64,000 bases of DNA from Thermosipho sp. (in: thermotogales) (GTDB taxonomy: Bacteria > Thermotogota > Thermotogae > Thermotogales > Fervidobacteriaceae): contig JACDNZ010000005.1 in assembly GCA_017656345.1 (NCBI GenBank), positions 37,532-101,531 of the forward strand. The letters run 5' to 3'. Under the pieces are notes generated by a model that made no database searches, was not told the origin of the DNA, and saw only the letters and a program-made list of their open reading frames with translations. The number at the start of each line of letters is the position of its first letter. The stretch's first letter is position 1. Shown here one piece after another: positions 16,727 through 25,211 of this stretch. The position numbers and the translations under genes are program-made.

Positions 16727-17640
16727 GCTACTTCAATATAATAATGCTCTACTTTTTCCTGGTTTAAAATTTTCTTGAGCGTTTCTTTATCAACTGACTT
16801 AGTCATGTTATATGAAAAGGTAGCCCTCAAATGCCTGGGAGAATAACCTTTATTTAAGTCCAACTCCAAGACAACTTTCTTAAAGTTTTGTTGGAAGGCA
16901 CGGATAGAATAAGGTTGTCCAGAATTTGAAAGAAACAACGCTCCGCTATGCTCATACGCAGCTAGAAAAGCCCTCCATTCCATATATGCAGTCAAATCTT
17001 TTTTTAAGCTTTTCGGAATGGCAAAAGTGTAAGACTTTTCTTTTCCGTTCTTACCCCTTCTTCTAACAAAAAATACGTTACTATCCAGATCGACATGTTC
17101 TACTTTTAACTGAAAAACCTCTGAAATAAGCAAGCCGGTAAGCACTAAAAACTTAATAATACAAACATCCCTAATACCATTATCTTTTTTATAAAACTCA
17201 TTAATAATCTTTTTTAAATCTTCGACAGGAATATGCCTCGGGCGTAATTCCTTTTCTTGTTTTAAGTACGACACCTTCCATGCCGGGTTATGTTTTAATT
17301 CCCCTTTATGCAGCGTTAAATAATCCAACAATCTCCGGATAGCTTTTAACTTTTTATTAACTGTTTTGTTTTTATTTTCCAGTTTGGTAGTACAAAAATC
17401 AATGTATTGCTTAATATGCTCCTCATTTATTTGCTTTACGTGTTCTAACTTTGGATATTCTTTGCTTAAAAATCTATCAAACCTATATAGTTCATATATT
17501 GTCTCACGCAAGGTGCCTGGTTTATATTTGCCTTTTGAGAGCATATGTTGTTCAAATGCAGGGATATACTTGGCCAAAATAAAACCAGTGCCAGAAAAGT
17601 TCTGTTCAATTATTTCGAGGCTTTCAAATATTCCGCTCAT
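16699..17640 (-). CDS. Tyrosine recombinase family protein with missing catalytic residues
   Basis: This 313-aa protein has the two-domain form of XerC/XerD: an N-terminal SAM-like domain (KPGTLRETIYELYRFDRFL) and a catalytic-type domain. The fold markers are clear (LTGLLISEVFQLKVEHVDL, GKNGKEKSYTFAIP, SPRHLRATFSYNM, EHYYIEV). Key residues differ from active enzymes. The first Arg of the usual TGLRISE motif is Leu, and the HxLRH box reads RHLRA, losing both His. The Lys, second Arg and Tyr nucleophile remain. It may be inactive or a DNA-binding remnant. The start at 17640 is preferred because GGTGAT lies upstream. It follows the DUF488-like gene by five bases. Confidence 0.82.
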   Translation of the reverse strand: MSGIFESLEIIEQNFSGTGFILAKYIPAFEQHMLSKGKYKPGTLRETIYELYRFDRFLSKEYPKLEHVKQINEEHIKQYIDFCTTKLENKNKTVNKKLKAIRRLLDYLTLHKGELKHNPAWKVSYLKQEKELRPRHIPVEDLKKIINEFYKKDNGIRDVCIIKFLVLTGLLISEVFQLKVEHVDLDSNVFFVRRRGKNGKEKSYTFAIPKSLKKDLTAYMEWRAFLAAYEHSGALFLSNSGQPYSIRAFQQNFKKVVLELDLNKGYSPRHLRATFSYNMTKSVDKETLKKILNQEKVEHYYIEVAKDPLLASV

Positions 17641-17645
17641 ACTTA

Positions 17646-18095
17646 TCACCAACTATTATGTTGGTTTAAGGATGGGTTAGAAATGACATGAACTTTATAG
17701 CCTTCTTTTTTTAAAACATCTTTGAGTATAAACAAGTGGCAATATGAACCTAGTTTGCAATTATCAAACAAAACGATTCGTTTTCCTTTGGCAATGTTGT
17801 ATTCTAACTCGTCTAGGCCCCTTCTAAAATCCCGTCTATTTTTAATTTCTTCTAAATATTCATTTTTGAAAATATGATAATTTAGTTTAAATACTTTATC
17901 ATCCAACCAGGCTTTTTTCTTGAGGAATAATTCAAAACTGGGAGCTAATTGGTCTGCGTAAATAGCATCTTCCGGAATATTTGGTGAATAAGTTGTGCAA
18001 AAGAGGTTTATATGGGCATCTGCTAAGTGATAATTTTCTATAGTGCCTATATAAATCTTGCCGCGCCTTCTTGCTAATTTAACCACTTGTCCCAT
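17646..18095 (-). CDS. DUF488-like protein
   Basis: The 149-aa protein starts at the ATG after AAGGAGGG. Its C-terminal half carries RIVLFDNCKLGSYCHLFIL, resembling the Cys-containing CHR motif of DUF488 proteins, then KDVLKKEGYKVHVI. The N-terminal part (GKIYIGTIENYHL) fits the first strand of that fold. Function of DUF488 is unknown. Two tandem copies of ATGGAATGGTA plus an AGAAGAAG tail lie just upstream at about 18100-18150 and lengthen the open frame artificially. It is co-directional with the recombinase and divergent from parM. Confidence 0.6.
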   Translation of the reverse strand: MGQVVKLARRRGKIYIGTIENYHLADAHINLFCTTYSPNIPEDAIYADQLAPSFELFLKKKAWLDDKVFKLNYHIFKNEYLEEIKNRRDFRRGLDELEYNIAKGKRIVLFDNCKLGSYCHLFILKDVLKKEGYKVHVISNPSLNQHNSW

Positions 18096-18186
18096 TTTAT
18101 CCCTCCTTCTTCTTCTGTACCATTCCATACTTCTTCTTCTATACCATTCCATAGTTAGTTTAACATTATTTGGTTATATATATCAA

Positions 18187-18215
18187 TATTATCACAATAG
18201 AAAGAATTGGATTTT
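18187..18215 (-). promoter_or_regulatory. Possible weak operator-bearing promoter for the leftward pair
   Basis: On the minus strand, CTATTGTGA is followed by TAATAT, in the position of the shared operator. The -35 is poor. It would drive the DUF488-like and recombinase genes. Confidence 0.35.
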
Positions 18216-18253
18216 TTCGTGTACAAACAATTATTTTAATAATACATATACCG

Positions 18254-18282
18254 TTGACACAATAAAAGTATTGTTTTATAAT
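18254..18282 (+). promoter_or_regulatory. Promoter with operator-like palindrome, parM operon
   Basis: A consensus TTGACA is followed by the 17-base spacer CAATAAAAGTATTGTTT and TATAAT. ACAATA and TATTGT form a perfect palindrome in the spacer, in register with the other operators. It lies 190 bases upstream of parM. Confidence 0.75.
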
Positions 18283-18295
18283 AGGCTTGAAAAGG

Positions 18296-18391
18296 CATAT
18301 TTGTATGAAAATATTTATACAAATATGTAACCCCTAAAGCCCAGAAACCCCGTTATTACAGGCAACATAGCAAATAATGGTATACATAAAT
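18296..18391. repeat. Palindrome and half iteron upstream of parM, centromere candidate
   Basis: An inverted repeat with eleven-base arms CATATTTGTAT (18296-18306) and ATACAAATATG (18317-18327) lies downstream of the promoter. A half iteron, TATACATAAAT, lies at 18381-18391. In ParMR systems the adaptor binds repeats upstream of parM and thereby represses the operon (established for R1). These sites are in the right place for that. Nothing else is visible between here and the parM start at 18474. Confidence 0.5.
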
Positions 18392-18473
18392 AAGATTATG
18401 AAAAAAATAGCAGGAATCTAGGGCGTTAGGGAAGAATTAACTAAACAATCATAAAGAGGAGAGTGATTAAAGC

Positions 18474-19685
18474 ATGTTTTATGTTGGCGTTGACGGAGGA
18501 AACTCGACAATTAAAGTTGTAGTAAACGGGGACAAAATTTTACCTGCGTTCCCAAGTATCGCTGCTAAAGGTGAAAGCATTAACTATAATATGGTTGTTG
18601 GGAAACGTACTGAGCTGCAGAACAAGTACGGCCATGATAAGCTCGACGTAACTGTTACAACTCATCGGGATAAAACCAATAGTTCTGAAAGAAGATTTTT
18701 CTTTGGAGACCTGGCCGCTGAATATAACTACGAGACAAGAAACGGCACAAAGAAGAGTACCGACAAAGACCTTCTTAACTGGATGTTAACTGCTATTGCT
18801 TATTCAATTTTTGAATATCGCAAAGCTAAAGGTGAGCAAGTTCCTAAAAAAGCAAAGGCAGAAGTTGCTGTTGGTACCGGTTTGCCGTACTGGGAAGCAC
18901 AAGACAATCAAAATAGATTAGCTTTTGAAGAAAGCTTGATAGGAAATCATCTGGTTAAATTTAACGACCCTTGGTTTGGTGGCCTGGAAATGGAATTAAA
19001 TATTACTGACGCTAGATGCTTTATGGAAGGAGAAAGTGCTCTGTATACTGTACTATATGATGAAAAATACGGGTTTCAAGACAGCGATCCGATGGACTTG
19101 ATTGGCCATTTGATAACTATAGTTGAAATGGGTGGGGGGTCTACCGAAATTGTTACATACGCTTTCGGAGAAGCCCCAACATTAGATATATATAACAACG
19201 ACAACATTCAAGTAACTTTAGATTTCCGGCCCCAATTTACAGGGGGTATTAAGAAGGGAATCGGAAATGTGATGACACAAACTATAGCCGATTTAAAAAA
19301 ATACGAGGAAAAATTAAAGGACAGGGATTTAAGAAAACGCGATATTGAAAAGGCAATCGCCAGGAACTTTACCATTTTACCGGAAAAAATTAAAATTGAT
19401 AAGTATTTCAACGAAAATGTCAATGATTATATAGATCAGACGGTGGCTAAAATCAATCAGTTGCTTGAAACACAAAAGTCGCGGCTAAAAAAGATTTACC
19501 TTGCCGGCGGCGGAAGTAAGGTAGATGTAGTAGTTGAAAAACTCAAAGAAGCTTTAGGTTCACTGGGGTTTGACACGGATAAGGTCGTTTGCCTGAGCGA
19601 CGGTGTTTATGCAAATGCCCTGGGTTATTATGAAAACTTATTAGATGCGCTAGGAGTAGAGGATCCAGAAGAGGAGCGGGAGTAA
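18474..19685 (+). CDS. parM: ParM-like actin-family ATPase for DNA segregation
   Basis: This 403-aa protein has the actin/Hsp70 nucleotide-binding pattern: phosphate 1 YVGVDGGNSTIKVVV at the N-terminus, phosphate 2 VEMGGGSTEIVTY near residue 224, and the adenosine motif IYLAGGGSKVDVV near 343. GTGLPYWEAQ and GGIKKGIGNVM are further ParM-type segments. ParM proteins form filaments that push plasmid copies apart. The gene is followed at once by two short ribbon-helix-helix genes, the expected adaptor position. It is preceded by its own promoter and palindromes. AAGAGGAG precedes the start codon. Phage and plasmid elements both carry such actins. Confidence 0.9.
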   Translation: MFYVGVDGGNSTIKVVVNGDKILPAFPSIAAKGESINYNMVVGKRTELQNKYGHDKLDVTVTTHRDKTNSSERRFFFGDLAAEYNYETRNGTKKSTDKDLLNWMLTAIAYSIFEYRKAKGEQVPKKAKAEVAVGTGLPYWEAQDNQNRLAFEESLIGNHLVKFNDPWFGGLEMELNITDARCFMEGESALYTVLYDEKYGFQDSDPMDLIGHLITIVEMGGGSTEIVTYAFGEAPTLDIYNNDNIQVTLDFRPQFTGGIKKGIGNVMTQTIADLKKYEEKLKDRDLRKRDIEKAIARNFTILPEKIKIDKYFNENVNDYIDQTVAKINQLLETQKSRLKKIYLAGGGSKVDVVVEKLKEALGSLGFDTDKVVCLSDGVYANALGYYENLLDALGVEDPEEERE

Positions 19686-19687
19686 AC

Positions 19688-19891
19688 ATGCCCAAGGTTC
19701 GGACTAAGCCTTATAATCCGGGTGACAGGTTTACTGTTAAAATACCGAAAGACGTGGATCCTATACTTCTAAAATGGCTTAATAATCAAAAGTTTCTATC
19801 GCCAACAGTAATTCAAGTTCTCGAAGCTTATGCACGAAAGACAATGCAATACTTAGAAGAAGCAAGTAGCTCCGAAACAGCTGCCAAGTAG
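19688..19891 (+). CDS. ParR-like ribbon-helix-helix adaptor candidate 1
   Basis: This 67-aa protein starts two bases after the parM stop. It shows a strand followed by two helices (RFTVKIPKDVDPILLKWLNN, then SPTVIQVLEAYARKTMQYL), the layout of a ribbon-helix-helix DNA-binding domain. ParR adaptors have this fold at the N-terminus and a tail that contacts ParM. Here the tail is very short, so it may be a regulatory partner of the larger second protein. Assignment rests on position and pattern. Confidence 0.65.
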   Translation: MPKVRTKPYNPGDRFTVKIPKDVDPILLKWLNNQKFLSPTVIQVLEAYARKTMQYLEEASSSETAAK

Positions 19892-19965
19892 ACTCGGTTT
19901 TGCGATGCTTAAATGAATGGGAACTGGAAATGCTCATTTTCCAGGGTTGACTACTAATTTGTTGA

Positions 19966-20000
19966 AGGAGAGTGTTCTCATGGAAAAGGAACACTCTCCT
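19966..20000 (+). promoter_or_regulatory. Hairpin that sequesters a ribosome binding site and start codon
   Basis: Twelve-base perfect arms AGGAGAGTGTTC (19966-19977) and GAACACTCTCCT (19989-20000) enclose an eleven-base loop. The ribosome binding site AAGGAG of the next gene is in the left arm, and its ATG (19980) is in the loop. A smaller hairpin (CTGGAAA/TTTCCAG) lies just upstream. Folding would block translation. Confidence 0.65.
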
Positions 20001-20519
20001 AAGTTGCCAATAGAGCACTTGAGGGTTTGGCGGAAAGGCTGTGGTATTATGCGAAAAAAAAAGAAAAAAGTTGATAGGCGACAAAGATATAATATATACA
20101 TAGGAGATTATGTAACTGATGAGGTGTTGGAGTGGTTAAACAAGCAAAACAATATGACCCGAGCTATCTTTGAAGCATTGGATGAATATTTAAAGCTAGT
20201 GAAAAAACAAGAAACACTGGACAAAATAGAGCGTTTACTTTTAGCAAAAATACAACAGGATGAGGCCGCTGCCGCAGAAACAAAAGATGTAGAACCGAAA
20301 ATAAAAACTGAAGATATTGAGAAAGAAGTTAAAAGTACTCCAGAAGAAACCAACACCATAAGTCAAGAAACTGTTATAAGTACCCCTTTATCCAATAAAG
20401 AAAAACGCAAAAAAATCCGGAAGCAATTTGTAGTTAATTCGTCTAACAATAGCCGACGCAACCGGAGACCAGATATTAGTGGGGAAGGAGCAAAAATTTT
20501 AGTTAATGAAAGTTTATAA
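19980..20519 (+). CDS. ParR-like ribbon-helix-helix adaptor candidate 2
   Basis: This 179-aa protein has a ribbon-helix-helix core after a basic KKKKKVDRRQR stretch: YNIYIGDYVTDEVLEWLNKQ then MTRAIFEALDEYLKLVKK. The core resembles that of the preceding 67-aa protein. A long, polar, probably disordered tail follows, ending with basic residues (NNSRRNRRPDISGEGAKI). This is the usual form of ParR: DNA-binding head and ParM-binding C-terminus. The start at 19980 is chosen because AAGGAG lies nine bases upstream, although that site is inside a strong hairpin. An internal ATG at about 20049 lacks a good site. Confidence 0.68.
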   Translation: MEKEHSPKLPIEHLRVWRKGCGIMRKKKKKVDRRQRYNIYIGDYVTDEVLEWLNKQNNMTRAIFEALDEYLKLVKKQETLDKIERLLLAKIQQDEAAAAETKDVEPKIKTEDIEKEVKSTPEETNTISQETVISTPLSNKEKRKKIRKQFVVNSSNNSRRNRRPDISGEGAKILVNESL

Positions 20520-20575
20520 GCCTAAAGACAGTGGAATATACAGGTAAAATTAACTGCATATTTTTTTTTATATTA

Positions 20576-20604
20576 TTGAATAAATATAAGTGTTGTGTTA
20601 GAAT
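20576..20604 (+). promoter_or_regulatory. Promoter with shared operator, type IV secretion operon
   Basis: TTGAAT, spacer AAATATAAGTGTTGTGT (17 bases), TAGAAT. It stands about 65 bases before the first gene of the secretion operon. Confidence 0.7.
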
Positions 20605-20667
20605 TAAATAAAAGATTTGCAACTAAAGGAGTTGTTGTATATAGCGGTTATTTAGGCGGTGATGCTA

Positions 20668-21291
20668 ATGTCATTTATTTTAAATACATTTGGTTTATTT
20701 ATACTGTTGGGTGTAGCTTTGTTTGTGATAGTAGCGTTGAGACCCGTAGCTATAATCGCATACTCTCTACTGAAGTTGATTATTAATATCCCTATTACAA
20801 TCTACAAAAGCGTAAAGTACAGAAAAGAAGAAAAGCGGCGAAAGATATTTAGGTCAAGAGTAAAGGCTGTTAATGAAAATAAGGAAGCTATAGAACAAGC
20901 AGAAGGGACTATAAAGGAATACTCAAAAGAGGATAGCAAAAAATTTGGGATGCAATTTAACGGCAAATTTAAGCGGCCCATTAATTTGAGACCAACCGGT
21001 TACTCGCAGATGCTTAATGAAGCACAAAAAGCAGGGAACAAGGTCTACTCGGAAGCCATGAAAAATTGGGTGCCGCTGAAGTATCTGTATACTGAAAATG
21101 AACTAAAGAATAAAACTATTAGAGTTTTCGTTGATACATTAAACGGAAAAAAAGCTAAGTTAATAGATGATACCGCTGTTTTTGAATTAGAACTAGACGG
21201 CGTTTATGGTATCGCAGGGGAGTTTGTAATGATTAATCTCGATAAGGAAGGTGATAAGTTTAAGATTAATTACATTTTACCAGACAATTAA
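20668..21291 (+). CDS. Membrane protein at the head of the secretion operon
   Basis: The 207-aa protein begins with one or two membrane helices (FILNTFGLFILLGVALFVIVAL, split by a short turn, then AIIAYSLLKLIINIPITIY). A basic stretch follows (KYRKEEKRRKIFRSR), then a soluble domain of about 140 residues with a beta-rich end (AVFELELDGVYGIAGEFVMI). No family is recognised. As first gene behind the operator-bearing promoter it may be a channel component or regulator. Upstream in-frame GTG and ATG codons exist; the ATG at 20668 has GGTGAT at the best spacing. Confidence 0.6.
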   Translation: MSFILNTFGLFILLGVALFVIVALRPVAIIAYSLLKLIINIPITIYKSVKYRKEEKRRKIFRSRVKAVNENKEAIEQAEGTIKEYSKEDSKKFGMQFNGKFKRPINLRPTGYSQMLNEAQKAGNKVYSEAMKNWVPLKYLYTENELKNKTIRVFVDTLNGKKAKLIDDTAVFELELDGVYGIAGEFVMINLDKEGDKFKINYILPDN

Positions 21292-21309
21292 AAAGAAAGG
21301 GGAGGATGT

Positions 21310-21744
21310 ATGAAAGTTAAATTTTTCACCGTACTTATACTACTCACATTTGCTGTATACCTGGCAGGAGGGCTTGTTTTTATTGATGACGCTTATGCAA
21401 ATACCGACCCAACAGATTTAAGTAAACGTCTAGAAGAAATTAAACAAGCTGAAAATGATCCTAATACAAAAGACGTAATTGACCCTAATGCCAAAAAACG
21501 TATAAATAAGTTGTCCAGCGAAGTAATTTCTCTTGTTGGAACAATTGTAATGACAATTGTAGTTATATCCGGACTTTGGACAGCAGTAAAATTTGCTACT
21601 GCTGGAGATAATTCTCAAAAGAAAACCGTATTAAAAGCAGCGCTCATAATGCATATTCTTGGCATCCTATTTCTGGCAAACTATTTCGATTTCATAAACT
21701 TTTCTTTCAAGAGCTTAAGCGGGTTATTTTCCGGGGGAAATTAA
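21310..21744 (+). CDS. virB2: VirB2/TrbC-like conjugative pilin
   Basis: The 144-aa protein has a signal peptide (FFTVLILLTFAVYLAGGLVF, with cleavage likely near DAYAN). A polar segment of about 45 residues follows, then two membrane helices joined by a short basic loop. The helices are SLVGTIVMTIVVISGLWTAV and VLKAALIMHILGILFLANYF, with the loop AGDNSQKK between them. This is the two-helix hairpin form of VirB2/TrbC pilins. It is followed by a hairpin at 21767-21800 and then the VirB3-like gene, the usual order. Confidence 0.8.
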   Translation: MKVKFFTVLILLTFAVYLAGGLVFIDDAYANTDPTDLSKRLEEIKQAENDPNTKDVIDPNAKKRINKLSSEVISLVGTIVMTIVVISGLWTAVKFATAGDNSQKKTVLKAALIMHILGILFLANYFDFINFSFKSLSGLFSGGN

Positions 21745-21766
21745 TAACTGCGATACCATAAGCAGA

Positions 21767-21800
21767 GGATATAGTCTTTGGGGGCTATATCCTTTTATTT
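21767..21800 (+). terminator. Hairpin with T-rich tail after the pilin gene (attenuator)
   Basis: Arms GGATATAG and CTATATCC enclose a ten-base loop, followed by TTTTATTT. It lies inside the operon, so it probably acts as a partial terminator or as a 3' stabiliser that raises pilin mRNA over downstream genes. Confidence 0.6.
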
Positions 21801-21860
21801 CACCAAAATGATGACTATATAATTAAGAATTAATTTTTATATACAGGTGGTGAGTAAAAG

Positions 21861-22184
21861 ATGGGTCATCCAATACCCAAAGAATTACGAGGAGAGGAAA
21901 GATATTTTAGTATCCCGGTGCTGAATATTCATTTCAACAAAAAAGGAGTTATTTACAACGGGATTGCAACTGGAATAGCAGCTCTGATAGGAAAGGTAAC
22001 AAATACTTGGGTGTTTGGCACTTTGTTGGTTATATTGAATCTCATTGCATACCCGCTGGCTCATGTAAAATTACCGAGAAATAAATTTGACGGTGGAAAT
22101 GTAGGGCTAGATATTTACCTTTATAGATGGGTTAAATACAACTTCTTCAATAAAAACCTTTATTTGCGAAGGGGTGGCAGGTAA
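21861..22184 (+). CDS. virB3: VirB3/PrgI-like membrane protein
   Basis: This 107-aa protein has a short soluble start (HPIPKELRGEERYFSIPVL), two adjacent membrane helices (VIYNGIATGIAALIGKV and FGTLLVILNLIAYPLAHV) and a basic tail. VirB3 and PrgI proteins have this size and layout and work with VirB4 at the inner face of the channel. The gene order pilin, this gene, TraC-like, VirB4 supports the call. Its stop is directly followed by the next start. Confidence 0.75.
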   Translation: MGHPIPKELRGEERYFSIPVLNIHFNKKGVIYNGIATGIAALIGKVTNTWVFGTLLVILNLIAYPLAHVKLPRNKFDGGNVGLDIYLYRWVKYNFFNKNLYLRRGGR

Positions 22185-23201
22185 ATGGGCGCGTACATAG
22201 TCATCATCCAAAAAATCGTTGTCGCTATAGGTTTAATAGGCGTTGTGGGAGCTGTCATACTTCTGCTTGCTGATGGCCAAATAGAAAAGGTAAGAGGCGT
22301 ATTTACAAAAGGCACCGGGAGAGCTATTAGTGACAACCGCGAGAAACACAAAGAAAAAAGTAAAAAGAATAAAAGCAAAGTCAACATTAAGCATATTCAA
22401 ACGGACCTGCTGGATTTTGACGAAATAAAATCGTTTACTACAGATGATGGGTCAACTATTGGCTTAATTGTCCAAAACAACGGTAAAAGGTTTGTCGGGA
22501 TACTCGAGGTCTTCGGTGTAAATTACAATATTCTAAGCATTGAGGAACGAGAAATCTTAGAGGAAGCTTTTACATCCATGTTAAATGGCTTGGATTATCC
22601 AATTCAAATATTTATTCAGAGCCGTAAACTGGACCTAGAGAGTTATCTTAAAAAGTACGATTCTCGTTTGGATGAGATCAAGGAAGTTATAAATAAAACC
22701 CAGCATAAATTGGAGTTTTTGAAAGAAAGCAACCAAACAGAAGAAGCTGCAAAAATGGAAAACAAACTACAAAGACTTACTAATCAGTTTAATTATGGTG
22801 TAAAAATCCGCAACTTTATAGCTCGTATTTCGGAACCCAAAAATATGCTCCAGCGTAAATACTATATCGTTATCAGTTACGAGCATGATAAATCCAAATT
22901 TAATGAAAAACTAACATTCGATGAAATTGCTGCGAATGCTTTCTATGACATTTCAAATAAAGCCAAGAGTTTAATTGCGGCACTAGAGAGAGCAAACCTA
23001 AGCGGAATTTTGTTATCACCGGTTGAAGTAGCCGAAGTGCTTTATATCAGTTACAACAAAGGCGATAGCGAACATTATAAACTGAAGAATGCTCTTAAAA
23101 GCAGGTTTAGCAGTTACTTTGTAACCGGCCAGCCAGTTGAACTAAAGGCTTTGCGCCGACAAAAAGAGGAACTGCAAAAATCCTTGAAGGAAGGTGCGTA
23201 A
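22185..23201 (+). CDS. TraC-like secretion protein (VirB4 N-terminal-like domain)
   Basis: The 338-aa protein has one N-terminal membrane helix (KIVVAIGLIGVVGAVILLLA), a basic stretch, and a soluble alpha/beta domain. The latter contains QNNGKRFVGILEVFGVNYN and YPIQIFIQSRKLDLESYL, with a coiled coil after it. This resembles the TraC-like domain seen as a separate protein or as the N-terminus of VirB4-type ATPases in Firmicutes conjugation systems. It has no Walker motif. It starts right at the VirB3-like stop and ends at the VirB4 start, so the three are tightly coupled. Confidence 0.7.
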   Translation: MGAYIVIIQKIVVAIGLIGVVGAVILLLADGQIEKVRGVFTKGTGRAISDNREKHKEKSKKNKSKVNIKHIQTDLLDFDEIKSFTTDDGSTIGLIVQNNGKRFVGILEVFGVNYNILSIEEREILEEAFTSMLNGLDYPIQIFIQSRKLDLESYLKKYDSRLDEIKEVINKTQHKLEFLKESNQTEEAAKMENKLQRLTNQFNYGVKIRNFIARISEPKNMLQRKYYIVISYEHDKSKFNEKLTFDEIAANAFYDISNKAKSLIAALERANLSGILLSPVEVAEVLYISYNKGDSEHYKLKNALKSRFSSYFVTGQPVELKALRRQKEELQKSLKEGA

Positions 23202-23202
23202 G

Positions 23203-25188
23203 ATGATTTTTAAACGCAAGCGGAAAGAAAAACAAACACCAGCAAAACAAGAAACAAATAAAAAACTTGAGTTTAAAGATCGAGAACCAAGTATTTTTGA
23301 GCGGCATAAAAAGAACTTAAAGGATTTAATAGCACCTGAAGATATTGATTTTGCACAATCACCCAAATATGCAACCATGGGTGATAAGTATTTGATGAAA
23401 AATATGTATATTGGTCTTTTACCAAATGAAGTTAATTTTGCTACGTTTTTACACGACTTATATAACTACGGCAATATAGACACTTCTGTATTTATTAATC
23501 CAATTGATTCCGAAACGGCTAAAGCAGAATTATCAAAATTACGTACCAACCTGGAAATGGAATATCTTGACTCAGAAGGGTCCACCAACAGAGCAGATGA
23601 TATGGCAGCTAAAGTTGCTGAGGCTCGGCGTTTAAGGAATGAGGTTAGGGATGGAATTAATAAAATATTTGAAGTTTGTATTTTTTCAACTCTATTTGAG
23701 ACAAGCCTTAGAGAACTTAATAATAGAGCAGACAGCCTCAAAGCCATACTTGGTCAAAGCGATATTGGCTTGAAGTGTGCCACTTTAACACAGGAAGAAG
23801 TGTTTAAAACCAACAAACCGTTCAATAAGATTTATTTAGACCTTACTAGCCCGGAGACACACATTTTTGACAAACGTTCTGCGGCAGCGGTATTTCCATT
23901 TACCCAGAATAATATCAATCACCCGGGTGGCGTTTTATTTGGGTTTAATATGGATAATGGTTTGCCTATTTTTTACAACAACTTTGACGATTCTTTAGCT
24001 TCATATAACATAGTATGCTTTGCGAGGACCGGAAGCGGTAAGTCAACTACACTAAAAATGCTGGCTGCAAGAAGCTCCACGCTTGATTCCATTCAAAACA
24101 TTGCAATTGACATTGAACCCGAGTACATAGAACTTGCAGAAACTTTAGGTGGCATAAATATCTATATTGAACCTGAATCTGACACAATAATCAACCCATT
24201 TGACATAACACTGGATATTGTAACCAGCAAAAAAACTGGTAAGCAGCACGACAAAATACTGATTCAAGAAAAAATTAACAGTGTAACATCCATTCTTATG
24301 AGCATGGCACAGGGGAATACAGGGCAGAACCCCTATTTTGACGACATCTTACGCATGATTATAAAGGACTGTGTTAAAAAAGAGTACCAGCGGTTGGGGA
24401 TTACGGAAGATCCAGATAGCCTTTACACATATGAAGAACAAAAAATCGTTGATGGCAAGTTAGTTGGTGGAAAAGTAAAGAAAGAAATGCCAACGCTGTC
24501 TACGTGGTATCAACAATTAGAAAAAGAAGCTGAGAAAAACCAAAATGAAACTTATCAGCCGTATTATGACTACTTAATCAAAGTTATGGCTGATTACACC
24601 AAATACAAGGATGGCAGTTTCACCTGTTTTGATGGACAATCGACAGTAGAGCTTAATTATGATATTCCTTTTATCAACTTCGTTGTATCTTCGTTGAATG
24701 AAAAAAACGAGTTGCCCATAGCTCAACACATTATCGGTGACTATATCTGGGAAAAGCTTGTTAAAAGAAATGTTGGTACAGGCCATAAGATTAGGGTAAT
24801 AATTGACGAGGCATGGAGGATGGTTAAGTATCCGGAGGCCCTGGATTTCCTTGTTACCGGTTTTCGCAGAGCACGTAAAAAGAATACTAGTTTTTGCATC
24901 ATAAGCCAACAATTCGATGAATTTTACGGAGAAGAAACTAAGTCTATCATTAAAAATGCCGAAACTAAACTTTTCCTCAAGCCGGACGAGTCAAGTGTTA
25001 AGCATATCAAAGAAGTGTTCGATTTAACCGAAGGTGAAACTCACTTTCTAAGAAATTGCAAAATTGGCGAGTGTTTAATGAAAGTTGGTAATACAAGTGT
25101 GAAGGCACGTATTGAAATTCCTGATTTTGAAATCGGGTTTATCGAAACTAATCAAAATAAACTGGCAAACAGCCGGGAAACTGCTTAA
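23203..25188 (+). CDS. virB4: VirB4-type secretion ATPase
   Basis: This 661-aa protein is a VirB4/TraE family ATPase. Walker A (FARTGSGKSTTLKML) lies near residue 275, Walker B (VIIDEAWRMVKYPE) near 532, and the RARKKNTSFCIISQ segment follows. The N-terminal third carries the family's usual non-ATPase domain. VirB4 powers pilus assembly and substrate transfer. The ATG at 23203 is preferred over a GTG nine bases earlier because GGAAGGTG precedes it. The first residues are strongly basic (FKRKRKEK), suited to the membrane face. Confidence 0.92.
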   Translation: MIFKRKRKEKQTPAKQETNKKLEFKDREPSIFERHKKNLKDLIAPEDIDFAQSPKYATMGDKYLMKNMYIGLLPNEVNFATFLHDLYNYGNIDTSVFINPIDSETAKAELSKLRTNLEMEYLDSEGSTNRADDMAAKVAEARRLRNEVRDGINKIFEVCIFSTLFETSLRELNNRADSLKAILGQSDIGLKCATLTQEEVFKTNKPFNKIYLDLTSPETHIFDKRSAAAVFPFTQNNINHPGGVLFGFNMDNGLPIFYNNFDDSLASYNIVCFARTGSGKSTTLKMLAARSSTLDSIQNIAIDIEPEYIELAETLGGINIYIEPESDTIINPFDITLDIVTSKKTGKQHDKILIQEKINSVTSILMSMAQGNTGQNPYFDDILRMIIKDCVKKEYQRLGITEDPDSLYTYEEQKIVDGKLVGGKVKKEMPTLSTWYQQLEKEAEKNQNETYQPYYDYLIKVMADYTKYKDGSFTCFDGQSTVELNYDIPFINFVVSSLNEKNELPIAQHIIGDYIWEKLVKRNVGTGHKIRVIIDEAWRMVKYPEALDFLVTGFRRARKKNTSFCIISQQFDEFYGEETKSIIKNAETKLFLKPDESSVKHIKEVFDLTEGETHFLRNCKIGECLMKVGNTSVKARIEIPDFEIGFIETNQNKLANSRETA

Positions 25189-25211
25189 ATCCAGAAAAAG
25201 GGGGCAAGACA

